From Stappia indica (lineage in GTDB: Bacteria; Pseudomonadota; Alphaproteobacteria; Rhizobiales; Stappiaceae): a stretch of 64,000 nt of DNA. The stretch covers positions 3,067,001 to 3,131,000 of the forward strand of contig NZ_CP046908.1 in the NCBI RefSeq assembly GCF_009789575.1, in the 5' to 3' direction. The translations under genes were made by a program, and so were the position numbers. Positions 52,338-61,608 of this stretch are shown here, piece after piece. Position 1 is the first letter of the stretch. Each line of letters begins with the position of its first letter. A model generated the notes under the pieces. The model was not told the DNA's origin and searched no databases. It was given only the letters and a program-made list of their open reading frames with translations.

Positions 52338-53360
52338 ATGCACACTGGCGTTTTCCACGATCTCGACCTGACGGCGCAGGGCCGGCGGATTGCCCGCCTG
52401 TCCGTGCCGTTCTCGATCGACCGCTCGCCCTACTTCCAGGCGAAGATCCCCGTCGTCCGCCTTCGCAACGGCGAGGGACCGCGCATCCTTCTGATGGCCG
52501 GCAACCACGGCGATGAGTACGAAGGCGAGATCCTGCTGGCGCGGCTGGCGCGCGAGCTGGCGCCCGAGCGCATGCGCGGCGAGGTCACCATCATTCCTTT
52601 CGCCAATGCACCCGCCGTCATGGCGGCGCGGCGGCGCTCGCCGCTCGACGAGGGCAATCTCAACCGCTCCTTTCCGGGCGACCCGCAGGGCACGCCGACG
52701 GCCCGCATTGCGCATTTTCTCGAGCACGAGCTGTTCCCCGTCCACGACGTGGTCTTCGACCTGCATTCGGGCGGCACCTCGATGGAGCACCTGCACTGCG
52801 CGCTGATCGAGCGCCAGGGACCGCCGGAACGCTTCGCTGCCGCCATGCGGCTGATGCGGGCGACCGGGCTCCCCTACGGCTTCGTCGCGGAGAACGGCGC
52901 GGCGGCGCCCACGTCGATGGCGGCGGCCGCGCGGGCAGGGGCCATCGGCCTCAGCGGCGAGTTCGGCGGCGGCGGCACGGTGACGGCCGAGTCCATGCAG
53001 GCGACGGCCTGCGCCATCGACAACGTGCTGATCGAGCTGGGCGTCATCGATGCTCCGCTGCTGTCCCGTAAGCCCTTGGCGCGCAAGGAAATGACCGTGC
53101 TGGCCCTTGAAAGCCACGCACAGGCGATCTATGCGGTTCGGCGGGGCTGGTTCGAACCTGCGGTGGCGCTCGGAGACAGGGTCGAGGCCGGCGATCTGGC
53201 CGGCTGGTACCATGATTTCGAACGGCTCGACCTGCCGGAGGAGGAGCTGCGCTTCGCTCGGCCGGGCATCGTGCTGTCGCGGCGATTGCATTGCGACAGC
53301 CAGGCCGGCGATTGTCTCGTGCAGGCGGCGCGTCCCCTGCGGGAGGACGAAGTGACCTGA
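52338..53360 (+). CDS. Succinylglutamate desuccinylase/aspartoacylase family deacylase
   Basis: A 340-residue zinc hydrolase. Ligands His57 and Glu60 lie in AGNHGDEYEGE, and the third, His143, in FDLHSGG. NRSFPGDPQGTPTARIAHFLEHELF is conserved with the DoeB and AstE branches, which release free amino acids from N-acetyl or N-succinyl forms. The C-terminal half adds a beta-rich domain with a biotin-like loop. It likely removes an acyl group from the imported compound before dehydration, which is inference. It lies 25 bases after ridA and 21 bases before the LacI gene. Confidence 0.86.
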   Translation: MHTGVFHDLDLTAQGRRIARLSVPFSIDRSPYFQAKIPVVRLRNGEGPRILLMAGNHGDEYEGEILLARLARELAPERMRGEVTIIPFANAPAVMAARRRSPLDEGNLNRSFPGDPQGTPTARIAHFLEHELFPVHDVVFDLHSGGTSMEHLHCALIERQGPPERFAAAMRLMRATGLPYGFVAENGAAAPTSMAAAARAGAIGLSGEFGGGGTVTAESMQATACAIDNVLIELGVIDAPLLSRKPLARKEMTVLALESHAQAIYAVRRGWFEPAVALGDRVEAGDLAGWYHDFERLDLPEEELRFARPGIVLSRRLHCDSQAGDCLVQAARPLREDEVT

Positions 53361-53381
53361 AGCGCGGGAGAGCGGGGCAGC

Positions 53382-54467
53382 ATGGCGAAAGCGACCGATC
53401 TGACGGCACATACCCATGATGCCGTTCTGCGCCTTTCGCCCGACAGGCCGGAGGGCGTTGCCGCCCGCCCGGCCCGCCCGCCGCGCATCGAGGACGTCGC
53501 CCGAAAGGCCGGCGTCTCGCCGATCACGGTTTCCCGCGCCCTGCGCACGCCCGACATGGTCTCGCCGAAGACCCGCGACCGCATCCTGCAGGTGGTCGAG
53601 GCGACCGGCTACTGGTCCAACCCGCATGCCTCGGCGCTGCGTTCGGGCCGCTCCAGCATCGTCGCGGCCTTCGTGTCCAACCTGCTCAGCCAGCAATATA
53701 GCCAGGCGGTGCGCGCCTGCGCCCGGGTGGTGGAGCAGCACGGCTATCAGCTGATGGTCGGGCAGACGTCCTACTCTTATTCGCGCGAACTGAGCGCCAT
53801 CCAGTCGCTGCGCTCGCTGCGGCCTGCCGCGGTCTTCTTCACCGGTGTCATCGAGCTGGAGGAAAACCGCGACCTGCTGCGCGAGCTCGATATTCCCATC
53901 GTCGAAAGCTGGGCCTATCCGCGCGATCCGCTCGACATGCTGGTCGGCTTTTCCAACACCGATGCCGGCCGGCTGGCGGCAAGCCACCTGGTCGAACGCG
54001 GCTACCGGCGGCTCGCCTTCATGGGCCGCAGCGGCGGCCGCGGCGCGCTGCGCCTTTCCGGCTTTGCCGAGCGGGCGGCGGAGCTGGGGGCGGAGATCGT
54101 CGAGACGATCCGGGTGGAGCAGGTGGACAGCGTCATCGACGGGCGCCGCGCCTACCGGACCCTGCTGGAGGGCGGGCGCAGCTTCGATGCGATCTTCTGC
54201 GCCAACGACCTGCTCGGCCTCGGCGCCCTGCTGGAAGCGCGGCAGCAGGGGCGGCGCATTCCCGACGATCTGGCCCTGCTGACCTTCGGCGACAACGATC
54301 TTGCCGGAGAGTTGTCGCCGCGCCTGTCGACCATCTCCTTCGACAGCCATGCCATGGGTACCCGGGCGGGCGAGATGATCGTCGACCGGCTGGATCCGCG
54401 CAGCGACGGCACCCTCGCCTCCAGCCTCTGTCTCGACCTGGAGCTCATTCCCGGCGAGACGACCTGA
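53382..54467 (+). CDS. LacI family transcriptional regulator (GntR-I/GntI-like)
   Basis: A 361-residue LacI regulator, last gene of the operon that starts at 47744. The HTH is at residues about 33-56 (RIEDVARKAGVSPITVSRALR), preceded by an unusual 30-residue N-terminal extension. The ligand domain has VAAFVSNLLSQQYSQAVRA and AIFCANDLLGLGALLEA. The pattern resembles GntR/GntI and idonate repressors more than sugar ones. It probably binds the twin AACGTT operators at the head of its own operon, forming a feedback loop. Convergent with the DUF1537 kinase gene, 13 bases away. Confidence 0.88.
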   Translation: MAKATDLTAHTHDAVLRLSPDRPEGVAARPARPPRIEDVARKAGVSPITVSRALRTPDMVSPKTRDRILQVVEATGYWSNPHASALRSGRSSIVAAFVSNLLSQQYSQAVRACARVVEQHGYQLMVGQTSYSYSRELSAIQSLRSLRPAAVFFTGVIELEENRDLLRELDIPIVESWAYPRDPLDMLVGFSNTDAGRLAASHLVERGYRRLAFMGRSGGRGALRLSGFAERAAELGAEIVETIRVEQVDSVIDGRRAYRTLLEGGRSFDAIFCANDLLGLGALLEARQQGRRIPDDLALLTFGDNDLAGELSPRLSTISFDSHAMGTRAGEMIVDRLDPRSDGTLASSLCLDLELIPGETT

Positions 54468-54480
54468 CCGGAAGTGAAAC

Positions 54481-55797
54481 CTAAACGGTGAGCGTGCCGT
54501 CGCGCAGGCGCACGAAATAGTCGTCCTTGCCGATCTGGCCGCCCTTGAGGATCAGTTCGACCCCCGGCTCCCCGTCGGCGCCATGGGCGTTGCAGACCGG
54601 CGAGCCCGGGCTGTCGGAGATCGGATGGCGCAGGGTGAGGGCGTGAATGTCGAGCGCCCCGAGCGCATGGCTCGACGTGTCGCCGCCGGCCACCGCCACG
54701 CGGGCAAGGCCGTGGCGCGCGAGCAGCGCGGCCAGCAGCCGGCCGAGCGCCTCGCCCACCGCATCGTCGCCGCCCTGGTTCTGGCCGGAGGCCACCACGC
54801 TGGACTGGCCGAGCGCGGTGTAGACGAGCGGACTGCCGCCGGAAGACAGCACACCTTCAGCGCGGGCCAGCACCGTCTCGAACGCCGCCTCGCGCCCCTG
54901 GCCGGAGGCAAGAGCGGCATAGTCGATCTCGATCCCGGTAAAGCCGGCGCCGAGCGCCGTGCGGATCTGGCGCTCCGTCGTCGGCGAGCAGCTCCCCGAG
55001 ACGACCGCCATCCGCTCCTGCGGCACCAAGGGTTCGAACCGCATGGGGCGCACTCCGGCCTCGCTCTGCCGCCACGCCTCCAGCAGCGCGTACTCGATGC
55101 CGGAGGAGCCGAAGACCAGCGGTCCGTTTTGCCGGGCGGCGTCTTCGAGAGAGGTGCCGGCGGCGGCCTGCGAGGCCTTGTCGAAGACATCGATCAGCAC
55201 GATGCGGGCTTCGTCCGGCAGCGCCTGTCCCAGAGCCGGATCGGTCGGGCCGACAAGGGCGGACGGCAGAGAGGTCTGGGCGGCGAGATGCAGCAGCAGG
55301 TCGGCTTCGCCCATCGGCGTTGCCGGATGGGACGCCATCACCGGGTGCCGGTCGATGCGGTGCAGCGTGTCGCGCCAGGCGGCGAAGAGATGGCCGGCGA
55401 AGGTATAGCGGCGTAGCTGCGGCGCGCCGACCACGAGGGCCAGACGGTGCTGGTCGAAGGCGGCAAGGCCGATTTCCATCGCCCGGCCGATGGAGCCGCG
55501 ATGGGGCGCGCTGTCGAAGGTCGAGCAGACCTTGTAATGGCAAAAGCGCGCGCCGAGCGACTTCAGCCAGGTGAACACCTGCGGCAGCTCGGCATCCATC
55601 CAGTCCGGCGACCGGCTGCGGCTGGTGCCGGCAAGGCCCATGGCGCGGCAACCGGCAAAGCGCGCCAGCAGGGCCTCGCCCGGCTTGCGGGTGAACAGCA
55701 CGGTCTCGACACCGTTGGAGGTCAGCGCCTCCATCACGTCGGTCGAGCCTGTGAAGTCGTCGCCGTAATAGGAGAGCAGCAGATCGCCGGCCATCAT
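54481..55797 (-). CDS. oiaK: DUF1537 four-carbon acid sugar kinase (OiaK-like)
   Basis: A 438-residue kinase of the DUF1537 family. The N-terminal substrate motif is YYGDDFTGSTDVMEAL (Asp13, Asp14) and the C-terminal ATP region has VAVAGGDTSSHALGAL. Characterised members phosphorylate four-carbon acid sugars or 3-oxo-isoapionate. Its gene overlaps that of a RuBisCO-like protein by four bases. Kinase plus RuBisCO-like protein is the known isoapionate pair (OiaK with OiaT or OiaX), and an ApnO-like enzyme is divergent, so 3-oxo-isoapionate kinase is the best guess. First ATG of the ATGATG start was used. Confidence 0.75.
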   Translation of the reverse strand: MMAGDLLLSYYGDDFTGSTDVMEALTSNGVETVLFTRKPGEALLARFAGCRAMGLAGTSRSRSPDWMDAELPQVFTWLKSLGARFCHYKVCSTFDSAPHRGSIGRAMEIGLAAFDQHRLALVVGAPQLRRYTFAGHLFAAWRDTLHRIDRHPVMASHPATPMGEADLLLHLAAQTSLPSALVGPTDPALGQALPDEARIVLIDVFDKASQAAAGTSLEDAARQNGPLVFGSSGIEYALLEAWRQSEAGVRPMRFEPLVPQERMAVVSGSCSPTTERQIRTALGAGFTGIEIDYAALASGQGREAAFETVLARAEGVLSSGGSPLVYTALGQSSVVASGQNQGGDDAVGEALGRLLAALLARHGLARVAVAGGDTSSHALGALDIHALTLRHPISDSPGSPVCNAHGADGEPGVELILKGGQIGKDDYFVRLRDGTLTV

Positions 55798-57050
55798 CGC
55801 TTGTCCTTGAACAGGGAAAGCGCGGCGGCGAGCTCGGGATGGGTCAGCGCGTGGGTGTCGATGTCGATGCCGGCCATCGCCGCATCCGCCGCCTGACGCA
55901 GGCTCGCCACGCCGCCGGCAATGCCATGCGGATGGCCCATGATGCCGCCGCCGGCACAGTAGAGAAAGTCGGGCGAGCCAACCGCCGCATGGGTGCCGGC
56001 GACCTGTGCCGCCGTCTGCCCGGAGGAAAAGACCGGCAGCGCCTCGAAGCCCGGCAGGCCGGTGCCGAACAGCGGCGTACCGACGGCCTTCGCCGAGGCG
56101 ATCACGGAGGCGTCGCTCTCGGAGAACTTGTTGGCCAGTCCGTTGACATGCAGATGATCGGCGCCGGCAATGCGCCAGAACTTCTGCCAGGCCTCGTAGG
56201 CGATGCCGATGTCGGGCGAGCGGGAGAACAGGCCCCAGCCGTTGCGGTGGCAGTGCAGCGGCAGGCTGGCATGACGGCGAATGGCGCCGAGACCGGCAAG
56301 CCCGATCGAGTGCAGGCTGACCATAATGCAGGTGCCGCCGCGCGCTGCCACGTGGTCGGCCCGCCGCTTCATCTCGTCGATCTCGCCGGTGATGTTGAAG
56401 GCAACCATCGCCTTGCGGCCGTTGCGCTGCGCATAGTCCTCGACCACCCGCATCACCGCGTCGACGCGTGCCTCGAACGGGCAATGCGGGCCGTCGGCCT
56501 GCAACTCGTCGTCCTTGATGAAGTCGATGCCGCCGGCAACCAGCTGTTCGACCATCGCCGCCGTCTCGTCGGGTCCAAGCCCGACGCTTGGCTTGATGAT
56601 CGTGCCGATCATCGGGCGGCCTGCAACGCCGGCAAGGCGCCGGGTTCCCTCGACGCCGAAGGCCGGGCCCGGATAGGCGGCGGCAAAGCTCGGCGGGAAG
56701 GTGATGTCGAGAAGACGCAGCGCCGAGACCTCCGCCAGCTCGAACAGGTTGCCGGCGACCGTCGCCAGCACGTTGGTGAGCGAGGGGCCGAAATTCTCCA
56801 GCGGCCAGGACAGCATCATCTCGCCGCGCCGGTAGCGGTCCGAGCGGATCCGACAGGGCAGGGCCGGGGCCGGCGAACTTCCCGTTTCCACGACGCTCTC
56901 GATGCGCGCGCCGGAGCGCTCGCGCAGCTCGTCGGTCTCGCCCGGCAGGCGCAAGAAGGTGCCGCAGGACTGCTCTCCGGCGATCACCGCCGCGGCATCC
57001 TCCAGCGGCAGCGGGCTCTCCAGTTCGTAGCGTGCGTAAAGCCGTTCCAT
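55794..57050 (-). CDS. RuBisCO-like protein, probable 3-oxo-isoapionate-4-phosphate transcarboxylase/decarboxylase
   Basis: A 418-residue form IV RuBisCO relative. The carbamylated lysine and metal ligands are kept: Lys179, Asp181 and Glu182 in DFIKDDE. The first loop lysine Lys153 is in IIKPSVGLG, where the second loop Lys of true RuBisCO is Ser. It cannot be expected to fix CO2. Family members OiaT and OiaX split phosphorylated 3-oxo-isoapionate; the absence of an erythrulose phosphate isomerase in the window slightly favours OiaT. I use ATG 57050 (MERLYARYELESPL), preceded by AGAGGGG, rather than the upstream Met at 57071. Divergent from the apnO-like gene. Confidence 0.75.
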   Translation of the reverse strand: MERLYARYELESPLPLEDAAAVIAGEQSCGTFLRLPGETDELRERSGARIESVVETGSSPAPALPCRIRSDRYRRGEMMLSWPLENFGPSLTNVLATVAGNLFELAEVSALRLLDITFPPSFAAAYPGPAFGVEGTRRLAGVAGRPMIGTIIKPSVGLGPDETAAMVEQLVAGGIDFIKDDELQADGPHCPFEARVDAVMRVVEDYAQRNGRKAMVAFNITGEIDEMKRRADHVAARGGTCIMVSLHSIGLAGLGAIRRHASLPLHCHRNGWGLFSRSPDIGIAYEAWQKFWRIAGADHLHVNGLANKFSESDASVIASAKAVGTPLFGTGLPGFEALPVFSSGQTAAQVAGTHAAVGSPDFLYCAGGGIMGHPHGIAGGVASLRQAADAAMAGIDIDTHALTHPELAAALSLFKDKR

Positions 57051-57093
57051 CTGCCGCGTCCCCTCTTGCATCCCTGCCGTGCGCCGGCATTCG

Positions 57094-57133
57094 TTGACAG
57101 GTTCGATATCATCTCATCATACCAGTTGACAAC
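57094..57133 (+). promoter_or_regulatory. Divergent promoter region with GTT-N3-AAC operator
   Basis: TTGACA (57094-57099) is a -35-like box for the apnO-like gene. TCATCATACCAGTT (57114-57127) is repeated exactly at 62477-62490, and GTTGACAAC (57125-57133) is a GTT-N3-AAC palindrome of GntR type. It lies between the RuBisCO-like and apnO-like genes and can control both. Confidence 0.6.
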
Positions 57134-57178
57134 ATGATGTTTGACGGGTTTCATCCCCGCCAAACAGGAGGTCGACTG

Positions 57179-58003
57179 ATGAAGATTGCTTTGCTTGGTG
57201 CCGGCGGAAAGATGGGTGTGCGTCTCGCCACCAACCTCAAGGGCTCGCGCTACGAGGTCGCGCATGTGGAAATCGGCGAGGCCGGGCGCGCCCGCCTGCG
57301 CGAGACCCTCGGCGTCGACTGCGTCGACATGGATGCCGCCCTTGCCGGGGCCGGTGCCGTCATCCTCGCCGTACCGGACACGGCGATCCAGGCCGTCGCG
57401 GCAACCGTCGTGCCGAAGCTCGATCCCGGCACGCTGGTGATGGCGCTGGACGCTGCCGCCCCCTTCGCCGGCCATTTCCCGGAGCGCGCGGACGTCACCT
57501 ATTTCGTCTCGCATCCCTGCCATCCGCCGATCTTCAACGACGAGACCGAGATGGCCGCCAAGCGCGACTATTTCGGCGGTGTCGCCGCCAAGCAGGCCAT
57601 CGTCAGCGCCCTGATGCAGGGACCGGAAGAGCACTACGCGATCGGCGAGGAGATCGCCCGCACCATCTACGGTCCGATCCTGCGCTCGCACCGGGTCACG
57701 GTGGAGCAGATGGCGCTGCTCGAGCCGGGCCTGTCGGAGACGGTCTGCGCCACGCTGCTCGTCGTCATGAAGGAAGCGATGGACGAGGTCGTCGCGCGCG
57801 GCGTCGATCCGGTTGCGGCCCGCGACTTCCTGCTCGGCCATCTCAACATCCTCGGCGCCGTCGTCATGGGCGAGGTGCAGGGCGCGTTCTCCGATGCCTG
57901 CAACAAGGCCATCGCCAACGGCAAGCCGCGCCTGATGCGCGACGACTGGCGCGGCGTCTTCGATCCGCAGGAAATCACCGAGAGCATCCGCGCCATCACC
58001 TGA
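57179..58003 (+). CDS. apnO: D-apionate oxidoisomerase-like protein (ApnO-like)
   Basis: A 274-residue NAD(P)-dependent enzyme of the phosphogluconate dehydrogenase-like group. The N-terminal Rossmann motif MKIALLGAGGKMGVRLATNL is clear; FVSHPCHPPIFNDETEM and SHRVTVEQMALLEPGLSETVCATLLVVMKEAMDE recall the ApnO family that converts D-apionate to 3-oxo-isoapionate. AGGAGG precedes the ATG at 57179; the frame opens 15 codons earlier. It is divergent from the RuBisCO-like protein and kinase that would take the next steps. Assignment rests on family memory and context and needs direct testing. Confidence 0.75.
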   Translation: MKIALLGAGGKMGVRLATNLKGSRYEVAHVEIGEAGRARLRETLGVDCVDMDAALAGAGAVILAVPDTAIQAVAATVVPKLDPGTLVMALDAAAPFAGHFPERADVTYFVSHPCHPPIFNDETEMAAKRDYFGGVAAKQAIVSALMQGPEEHYAIGEEIARTIYGPILRSHRVTVEQMALLEPGLSETVCATLLVVMKEAMDEVVARGVDPVAARDFLLGHLNILGAVVMGEVQGAFSDACNKAIANGKPRLMRDDWRGVFDPQEITESIRAIT

Positions 58004-58023
58004 TGGCGTTCGGGACCACGTTT

Positions 58024-58046
58024 GCGGCTGCCATATAGGCAGCCGC
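58024..58046 (+). other. Nine-base hairpin between apnO-like and GntR genes
   Basis: GCGGCTGCC and GGCAGCCGC form a perfect stem around ATATA. No T-run follows, so it is a weak terminator or an RNA-processing site separating the two genes. Confidence 0.45.
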
Positions 58047-58094
58047 ACTCCCGCATTGCTATAGGAGGTGGATGGCCTGGGCGAGGGAGCTGGA

Positions 58095-58829
58095 ATGCGC
58101 AAGCGCGGCACGAAAACGGACGAGGGCGACAAGATCGTCAGGCGGAAGCTGTCGGACCAGGTGCTGGAACGGCTGCTGGAGATGATCACCCGCCGCGAGG
58201 TCCTGCCCGGCGAGCTGATGCCGTCCGAACGCGATCTGATGGAGCGCTTCGGCGTCGGCCGGCCGGCGGTGCGCGAGGCGCTGCAGTCCCTCGATACGAT
58301 GGGCCTGATCAGCATCTCGCACGGCGAGCGGGCCCGCGTCAGCGCGCTCACCGCCGACACGGTGATCCGGCAGATCGACGGGGTGGCGCGGCTGATGCTG
58401 TCCGCCTCGCCGGACAATCTGGAACACCTGAAGCAGGCGCGCCGCTTCTTCGAGATGGGCATGGTGCGCCTTGCCGCGGCCAATGCCACGGCGAACGACA
58501 TCGCCGAGTTGCGCCGGCTCGTCGACCGCCAGCGCGAGGCGCTCGGCGATGCCGAGGCCTTCATCGCCGCCGACATCGCCTTCCACCGCAAGATCGCCTC
58601 CTTGTCGGGCAATCCGATCTTCGCCGCCGTCGGCGATGCCATGCTGAGCTGGTTGTTCAACTATCACTCGGAACTGCTGCTGTGGTCCGGCGGCGAGACG
58701 AAGACCCTCGCCGAGCATGCGGTGATCGTCGACCGGCTCGCCACCGGCGACGAGGACGGAGCCGCCGCGGCGATGGGCATCCATCTCGACCGCAGCGACC
58801 TGCTCTATCAGCATCGCGAGGATGCCTGA
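58095..58829 (+). CDS. GntR family regulator (FadR subfamily)
   Basis: A 244-residue regulator. The winged HTH (residues about 15-80) has LSDQVLERLLEMITRREVLPGELMPSERDLMERFGVGRPAVREALQSLDTMGLI, a full FadR-type signature. The FCD domain follows with metal-type residues in DIAFHRKIA and EHAVIVDRL. ATG 58095 has GGGAGC upstream; a GTG at 58068 would add nine residues. It sits after the apnO-like gene and before the tartrate-dehydrogenase-like gene. It is one of two candidates to bind the GTT-N3-AAC sites in this region. Confidence 0.87.
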   Translation: MRKRGTKTDEGDKIVRRKLSDQVLERLLEMITRREVLPGELMPSERDLMERFGVGRPAVREALQSLDTMGLISISHGERARVSALTADTVIRQIDGVARLMLSASPDNLEHLKQARRFFEMGMVRLAAANATANDIAELRRLVDRQREALGDAEAFIAADIAFHRKIASLSGNPIFAAVGDAMLSWLFNYHSELLLWSGGETKTLAEHAVIVDRLATGDEDGAAAAMGIHLDRSDLLYQHREDA

Positions 58830-58842
58830 GGCGCTTTCGCGG

Positions 58843-58885
58843 AGTTGTAAACTCAATTGACTCATCTGGCGCTTTGCCTCATGTT
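58843..58885 (+). promoter_or_regulatory. Promoter with AGTTGTAAACT operator
   Basis: AGTTGTAAACT (58843-58853) is a perfect AGTT-N3-AACT palindrome. It is followed after three bases by TTGACT (58857-58862) and, 17 bases later, CATGTT. The same AGTTGTAAA and TTGACT arrangement, 14 bases between starts, recurs at 62498-62517. It drives the dehydrogenase pair downstream. Confidence 0.6.
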
Positions 58886-58921
58886 CGCCGCCGGAAATAA
58901 AGACGTCTCGGGAGGTGCTCC

Positions 58922-59983
58922 ATGGGCAGGAATTACGATATCGCGGTGATTGCGGGCGATGGCATCGGCAAGGAGGTCGTGCCGGAGGGCCAGCGGGTGG
59001 TGGAGGCGGCCGCGCGGCGCTTCGGCTTCTCGGTCGCCTGGAAAGAGCATGACTGGAGCTGCGACTACTATGCCCGCCACGGGCGGATGATGCCGGAGGA
59101 CGGTGTCGAGCAGGTGCGCGGCGCCGATGCGATCTTCCTCGGCGCGGTCGGCTGGCCGAACGTGCCGGACCACATCTCCACCTGGGACCTGATCCTGCGC
59201 CTGCGCCGCGAGCTCAACCTCTATGTCGCCCTGCGCCCGGCGCGTCTGCTCAAGGGCATCACCTCGCCGCTCGCCGGCCGCGGCGCCAAGGACATCGACT
59301 TCGTCATCGTCCGCGAGAATTCGGAAGGCGAATATTCCTCCGCCGGCGGCATTCTCTATCAGGGCACGCCGGAAGAACTGGTGATCCAGGAATCGGTGTT
59401 CTCCCGCCGCGCCACCGACCGGATCCTGCGCTATGCGTTCGAGCTGGCGCGCACCCGCCGCAACAAGGTCTCGCTGGCCACCAAGTCGAACGGCATCAAG
59501 ATCGCCATGCCTTATTGGGACGAGCGGTTCGCGGCGGTCGCGGCCGAGTATCCCGACGTCGAGGCGAACAAGTTCCACATCGATATCCTGACGGCGCATT
59601 TCGTCAACCACCCGGACTGGTTCGACGTCGTCGTCGGCTCCAACCTGTTCGGCGATATTCTCTCCGATCTCGGCCCGGCGGTCGCCGGCAGCATCGGCAT
59701 CGCGCCGTCCGGCAACATCGATCCGACCCGCACCAATCCCTCGATGTTCGAGCCGGTGCACGGGTCTGCGCCGGACATCGCCGGCCAGGGCATCGCCAAT
59801 CCCATCGGCCAGATCTGGGCCGGCGCCATGATGCTGGAGCACCTCGGCGAGCTGGAGGCTGCCCGCGCCATCGAGACCGCGATCGAGACGGTGCTCTCGC
59901 AGGGCGGTCCGCGCACTCGCGATCTCGGCGGCAGCGCCGGCACCAATGAGGCCGGCAAGGCCATCGCCGACGCGCTCGCCTGA
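58922..59983 (+). CDS. Tartrate dehydrogenase/decarboxylase or D-malate dehydrogenase family
   Basis: A 353-residue beta-decarboxylating dehydrogenase (IMDH/ICDH family). GDGIGKEVVPEG opens the protein, VRENSEGEYSSAGG and AGSIGIAPSGNI are typical of TtuC/DmlA, and the metal-binding Asp residues lie in GDILSDLGPAVAGS. It would oxidise tartrate, D-malate or a 3-hydroxy acid to an oxo acid, with or without loss of CO2. GGGAGG lies before the ATG. It forms an operon with the aldehyde dehydrogenase and joins the sugar-acid region; the substrate may be a four-carbon acid. Confidence 0.87.
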   Translation: MGRNYDIAVIAGDGIGKEVVPEGQRVVEAAARRFGFSVAWKEHDWSCDYYARHGRMMPEDGVEQVRGADAIFLGAVGWPNVPDHISTWDLILRLRRELNLYVALRPARLLKGITSPLAGRGAKDIDFVIVRENSEGEYSSAGGILYQGTPEELVIQESVFSRRATDRILRYAFELARTRRNKVSLATKSNGIKIAMPYWDERFAAVAAEYPDVEANKFHIDILTAHFVNHPDWFDVVVGSNLFGDILSDLGPAVAGSIGIAPSGNIDPTRTNPSMFEPVHGSAPDIAGQGIANPIGQIWAGAMMLEHLGELEAARAIETAIETVLSQGGPRTRDLGGSAGTNEAGKAIADALA

Positions 59984-60059
59984 GCTTTCGACCGAACCGG
60001 CCGGCGATCTCCGCCGGCCGGCCCATTACCCGTTTCCAGTCACTTTCAGGAGCAAAGAG

Positions 60060-61517
60060 ATGCTCGACAGGACATCCATCACGGCCTTCGGCCACATCAT
60101 CAACGGCAAGGTCGTCGACCGCGCGGAGAAAGACGGCATCGACGTCGTGGATCCGGCGGACGGCCGGGTCTTCGCCCGCCTGCCGCGCGGCGGCGCGGCC
60201 GAGGTCGACCGGGCCGTCGAAGCGGCGCGCGCCGCCTTCGAGGGCGAATGGGGCGCCAAGAGCGCCCTTGAGCGCGGCCGCATCCTCATGCGCTTTGCCG
60301 CGCTGATCCTCGATCATGCCGAGGAACTCGCCGAGCTGGAATGCCTCGACACCGGCAAACCGCTGACCCAGGCGCGCAACGACATCACCGCGACGGCCCG
60401 CTACTTCGAATATTACGGCTCGGCCGCCGACAAGCATCACGGCGAAACCATCCCCTATTCCAAGGGCATGACCGTTCTGGCGCTGCGCGTGCCCCATGGC
60501 GTCACCGGCCACATCATCCCGTGGAATTACCCCTCGCAGATCTTCGGCCGTTCGGTCGGCGGCGCGCTCGCGGCCGGCAATGCCTGCGTGGTCAAGCCGG
60601 CCGAAGATGCCTGCCTGACGCCGCTGCGCCTCGGCGAGCTGGCGCTCGAGGCAGGCCTTCCGGCCGGTGCGCTCAACATCGTCTGCGGCTTCGGCATGGA
60701 GGCGGGCGCCGCGCTCGCCGGCCATACGGGCATCAACCACATCTCCTTCACCGGCTCGCCCCAGACGGGCACGGCCGTGGCGAAGGCGGCGGCGGAAAAC
60801 CATGTTCCGGTGACGCTGGAACTCGGCGGAAAGTCGCCGCAGGTCCTGTTCGCCGATGCGAATCTCGACGAGGCGCTGCCGGTCGTCGTCAACGCCATCG
60901 TGCAGAATGCCGGCCAGACCTGCGCGGCCGGCAGCCGGGTGCTCATCGAGCGGTCGATCTATCCGGAGGTGATGAAGCGGCTCGCCGAGCGCTTCGCCGC
61001 GCTGAAGGTCGGCCCGGGCATCGACGATCCGGACTGCGGTCCCATCGTCAGCGCCCGCCAGTTGCGCCGGGTCACCGAGCTCGTCGAGGCGGCGCTTGCC
61101 GACGGCGCGCGCGTTGTCGCTGAGGCGCAGAAGAACCCGGACGCCCCGGAGGGCGGCTACTACTTCCCGCCGATGCTGCTGGACGGTGCGGCGCCCGACA
61201 GCCGCCTTGCCTGCGACGAGATCTTCGGTCCCGTCCTGGCGGCCTTCCCGTTCGACGACGAGGCCGAGGCGATCCGCCTTGCCAACGGCACGCCCTACGG
61301 GCTGACTGCCTCGGTCTGGACCCAGGATGGCGGCCGGCAGATGCGCTGCGCCCACGCCATCGAGGCGGGCCAGGTCTTCATCAACAACTACGGCGCCGGC
61401 GGCGGCATCGAGCTGCCCTTCGGCGGCATGAAGCGCTCGGGCTACGGCCGCGAGAAGGCGTTCGAGGGCATGGTCAGCTTCACCACCATCAAGACGGTGG
61501 TTCTCAAGCACGGCTGA
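60060..61517 (+). CDS. NAD(P)-dependent aldehyde dehydrogenase
   Basis: A 485-residue aldehyde dehydrogenase. Glu254 in TLELGGKSPQV is the general base, Cys288 in NAGQTCAAGSR the nucleophile; the cofactor loop FTGSPQTG is near residue 230. It resembles BADH or glycolaldehyde/lactaldehyde-type enzymes. AGGAG lies nine bases before the ATG. In this region it may oxidise glycolaldehyde or a sugar semialdehyde to an acid. It lies 76 bases after the dehydrogenase and is ended by a strong terminator. Confidence 0.87.
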   Translation: MLDRTSITAFGHIINGKVVDRAEKDGIDVVDPADGRVFARLPRGGAAEVDRAVEAARAAFEGEWGAKSALERGRILMRFAALILDHAEELAELECLDTGKPLTQARNDITATARYFEYYGSAADKHHGETIPYSKGMTVLALRVPHGVTGHIIPWNYPSQIFGRSVGGALAAGNACVVKPAEDACLTPLRLGELALEAGLPAGALNIVCGFGMEAGAALAGHTGINHISFTGSPQTGTAVAKAAAENHVPVTLELGGKSPQVLFADANLDEALPVVVNAIVQNAGQTCAAGSRVLIERSIYPEVMKRLAERFAALKVGPGIDDPDCGPIVSARQLRRVTELVEAALADGARVVAEAQKNPDAPEGGYYFPPMLLDGAAPDSRLACDEIFGPVLAAFPFDDEAEAIRLANGTPYGLTASVWTQDGGRQMRCAHAIEAGQVFINNYGAGGGIELPFGGMKRSGYGREKAFEGMVSFTTIKTVVLKHG

Positions 61518-61543
61518 GCCGCGGACATCGCAACGAGATCGTG

Positions 61544-61577
61544 CGGGCGGGACCTTCGGGTTCCGCCCGTTTCGTTT
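61544..61577 (+). terminator. Rho-independent terminator of the dehydrogenase operon
   Basis: An 11-base stem with one G-T pair (CGGGCGG...CCGCCCG, loop TTCG) is followed by TTTCGTTTT. It closes the plus-strand operon before the convergent GntR gene. Confidence 0.85.
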
Positions 61578-61608
61578 TGCGGGCCGGGTTCGGGCAATCA
61601 GAAGAGGG

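Noticed and set aside
55794-57050. RuBisCO for CO2 fixation
   Set aside because: One loop lysine is replaced by Ser, the protein is short, and no phosphoribulokinase or small subunit is near; it is a RuBisCO-like protein.
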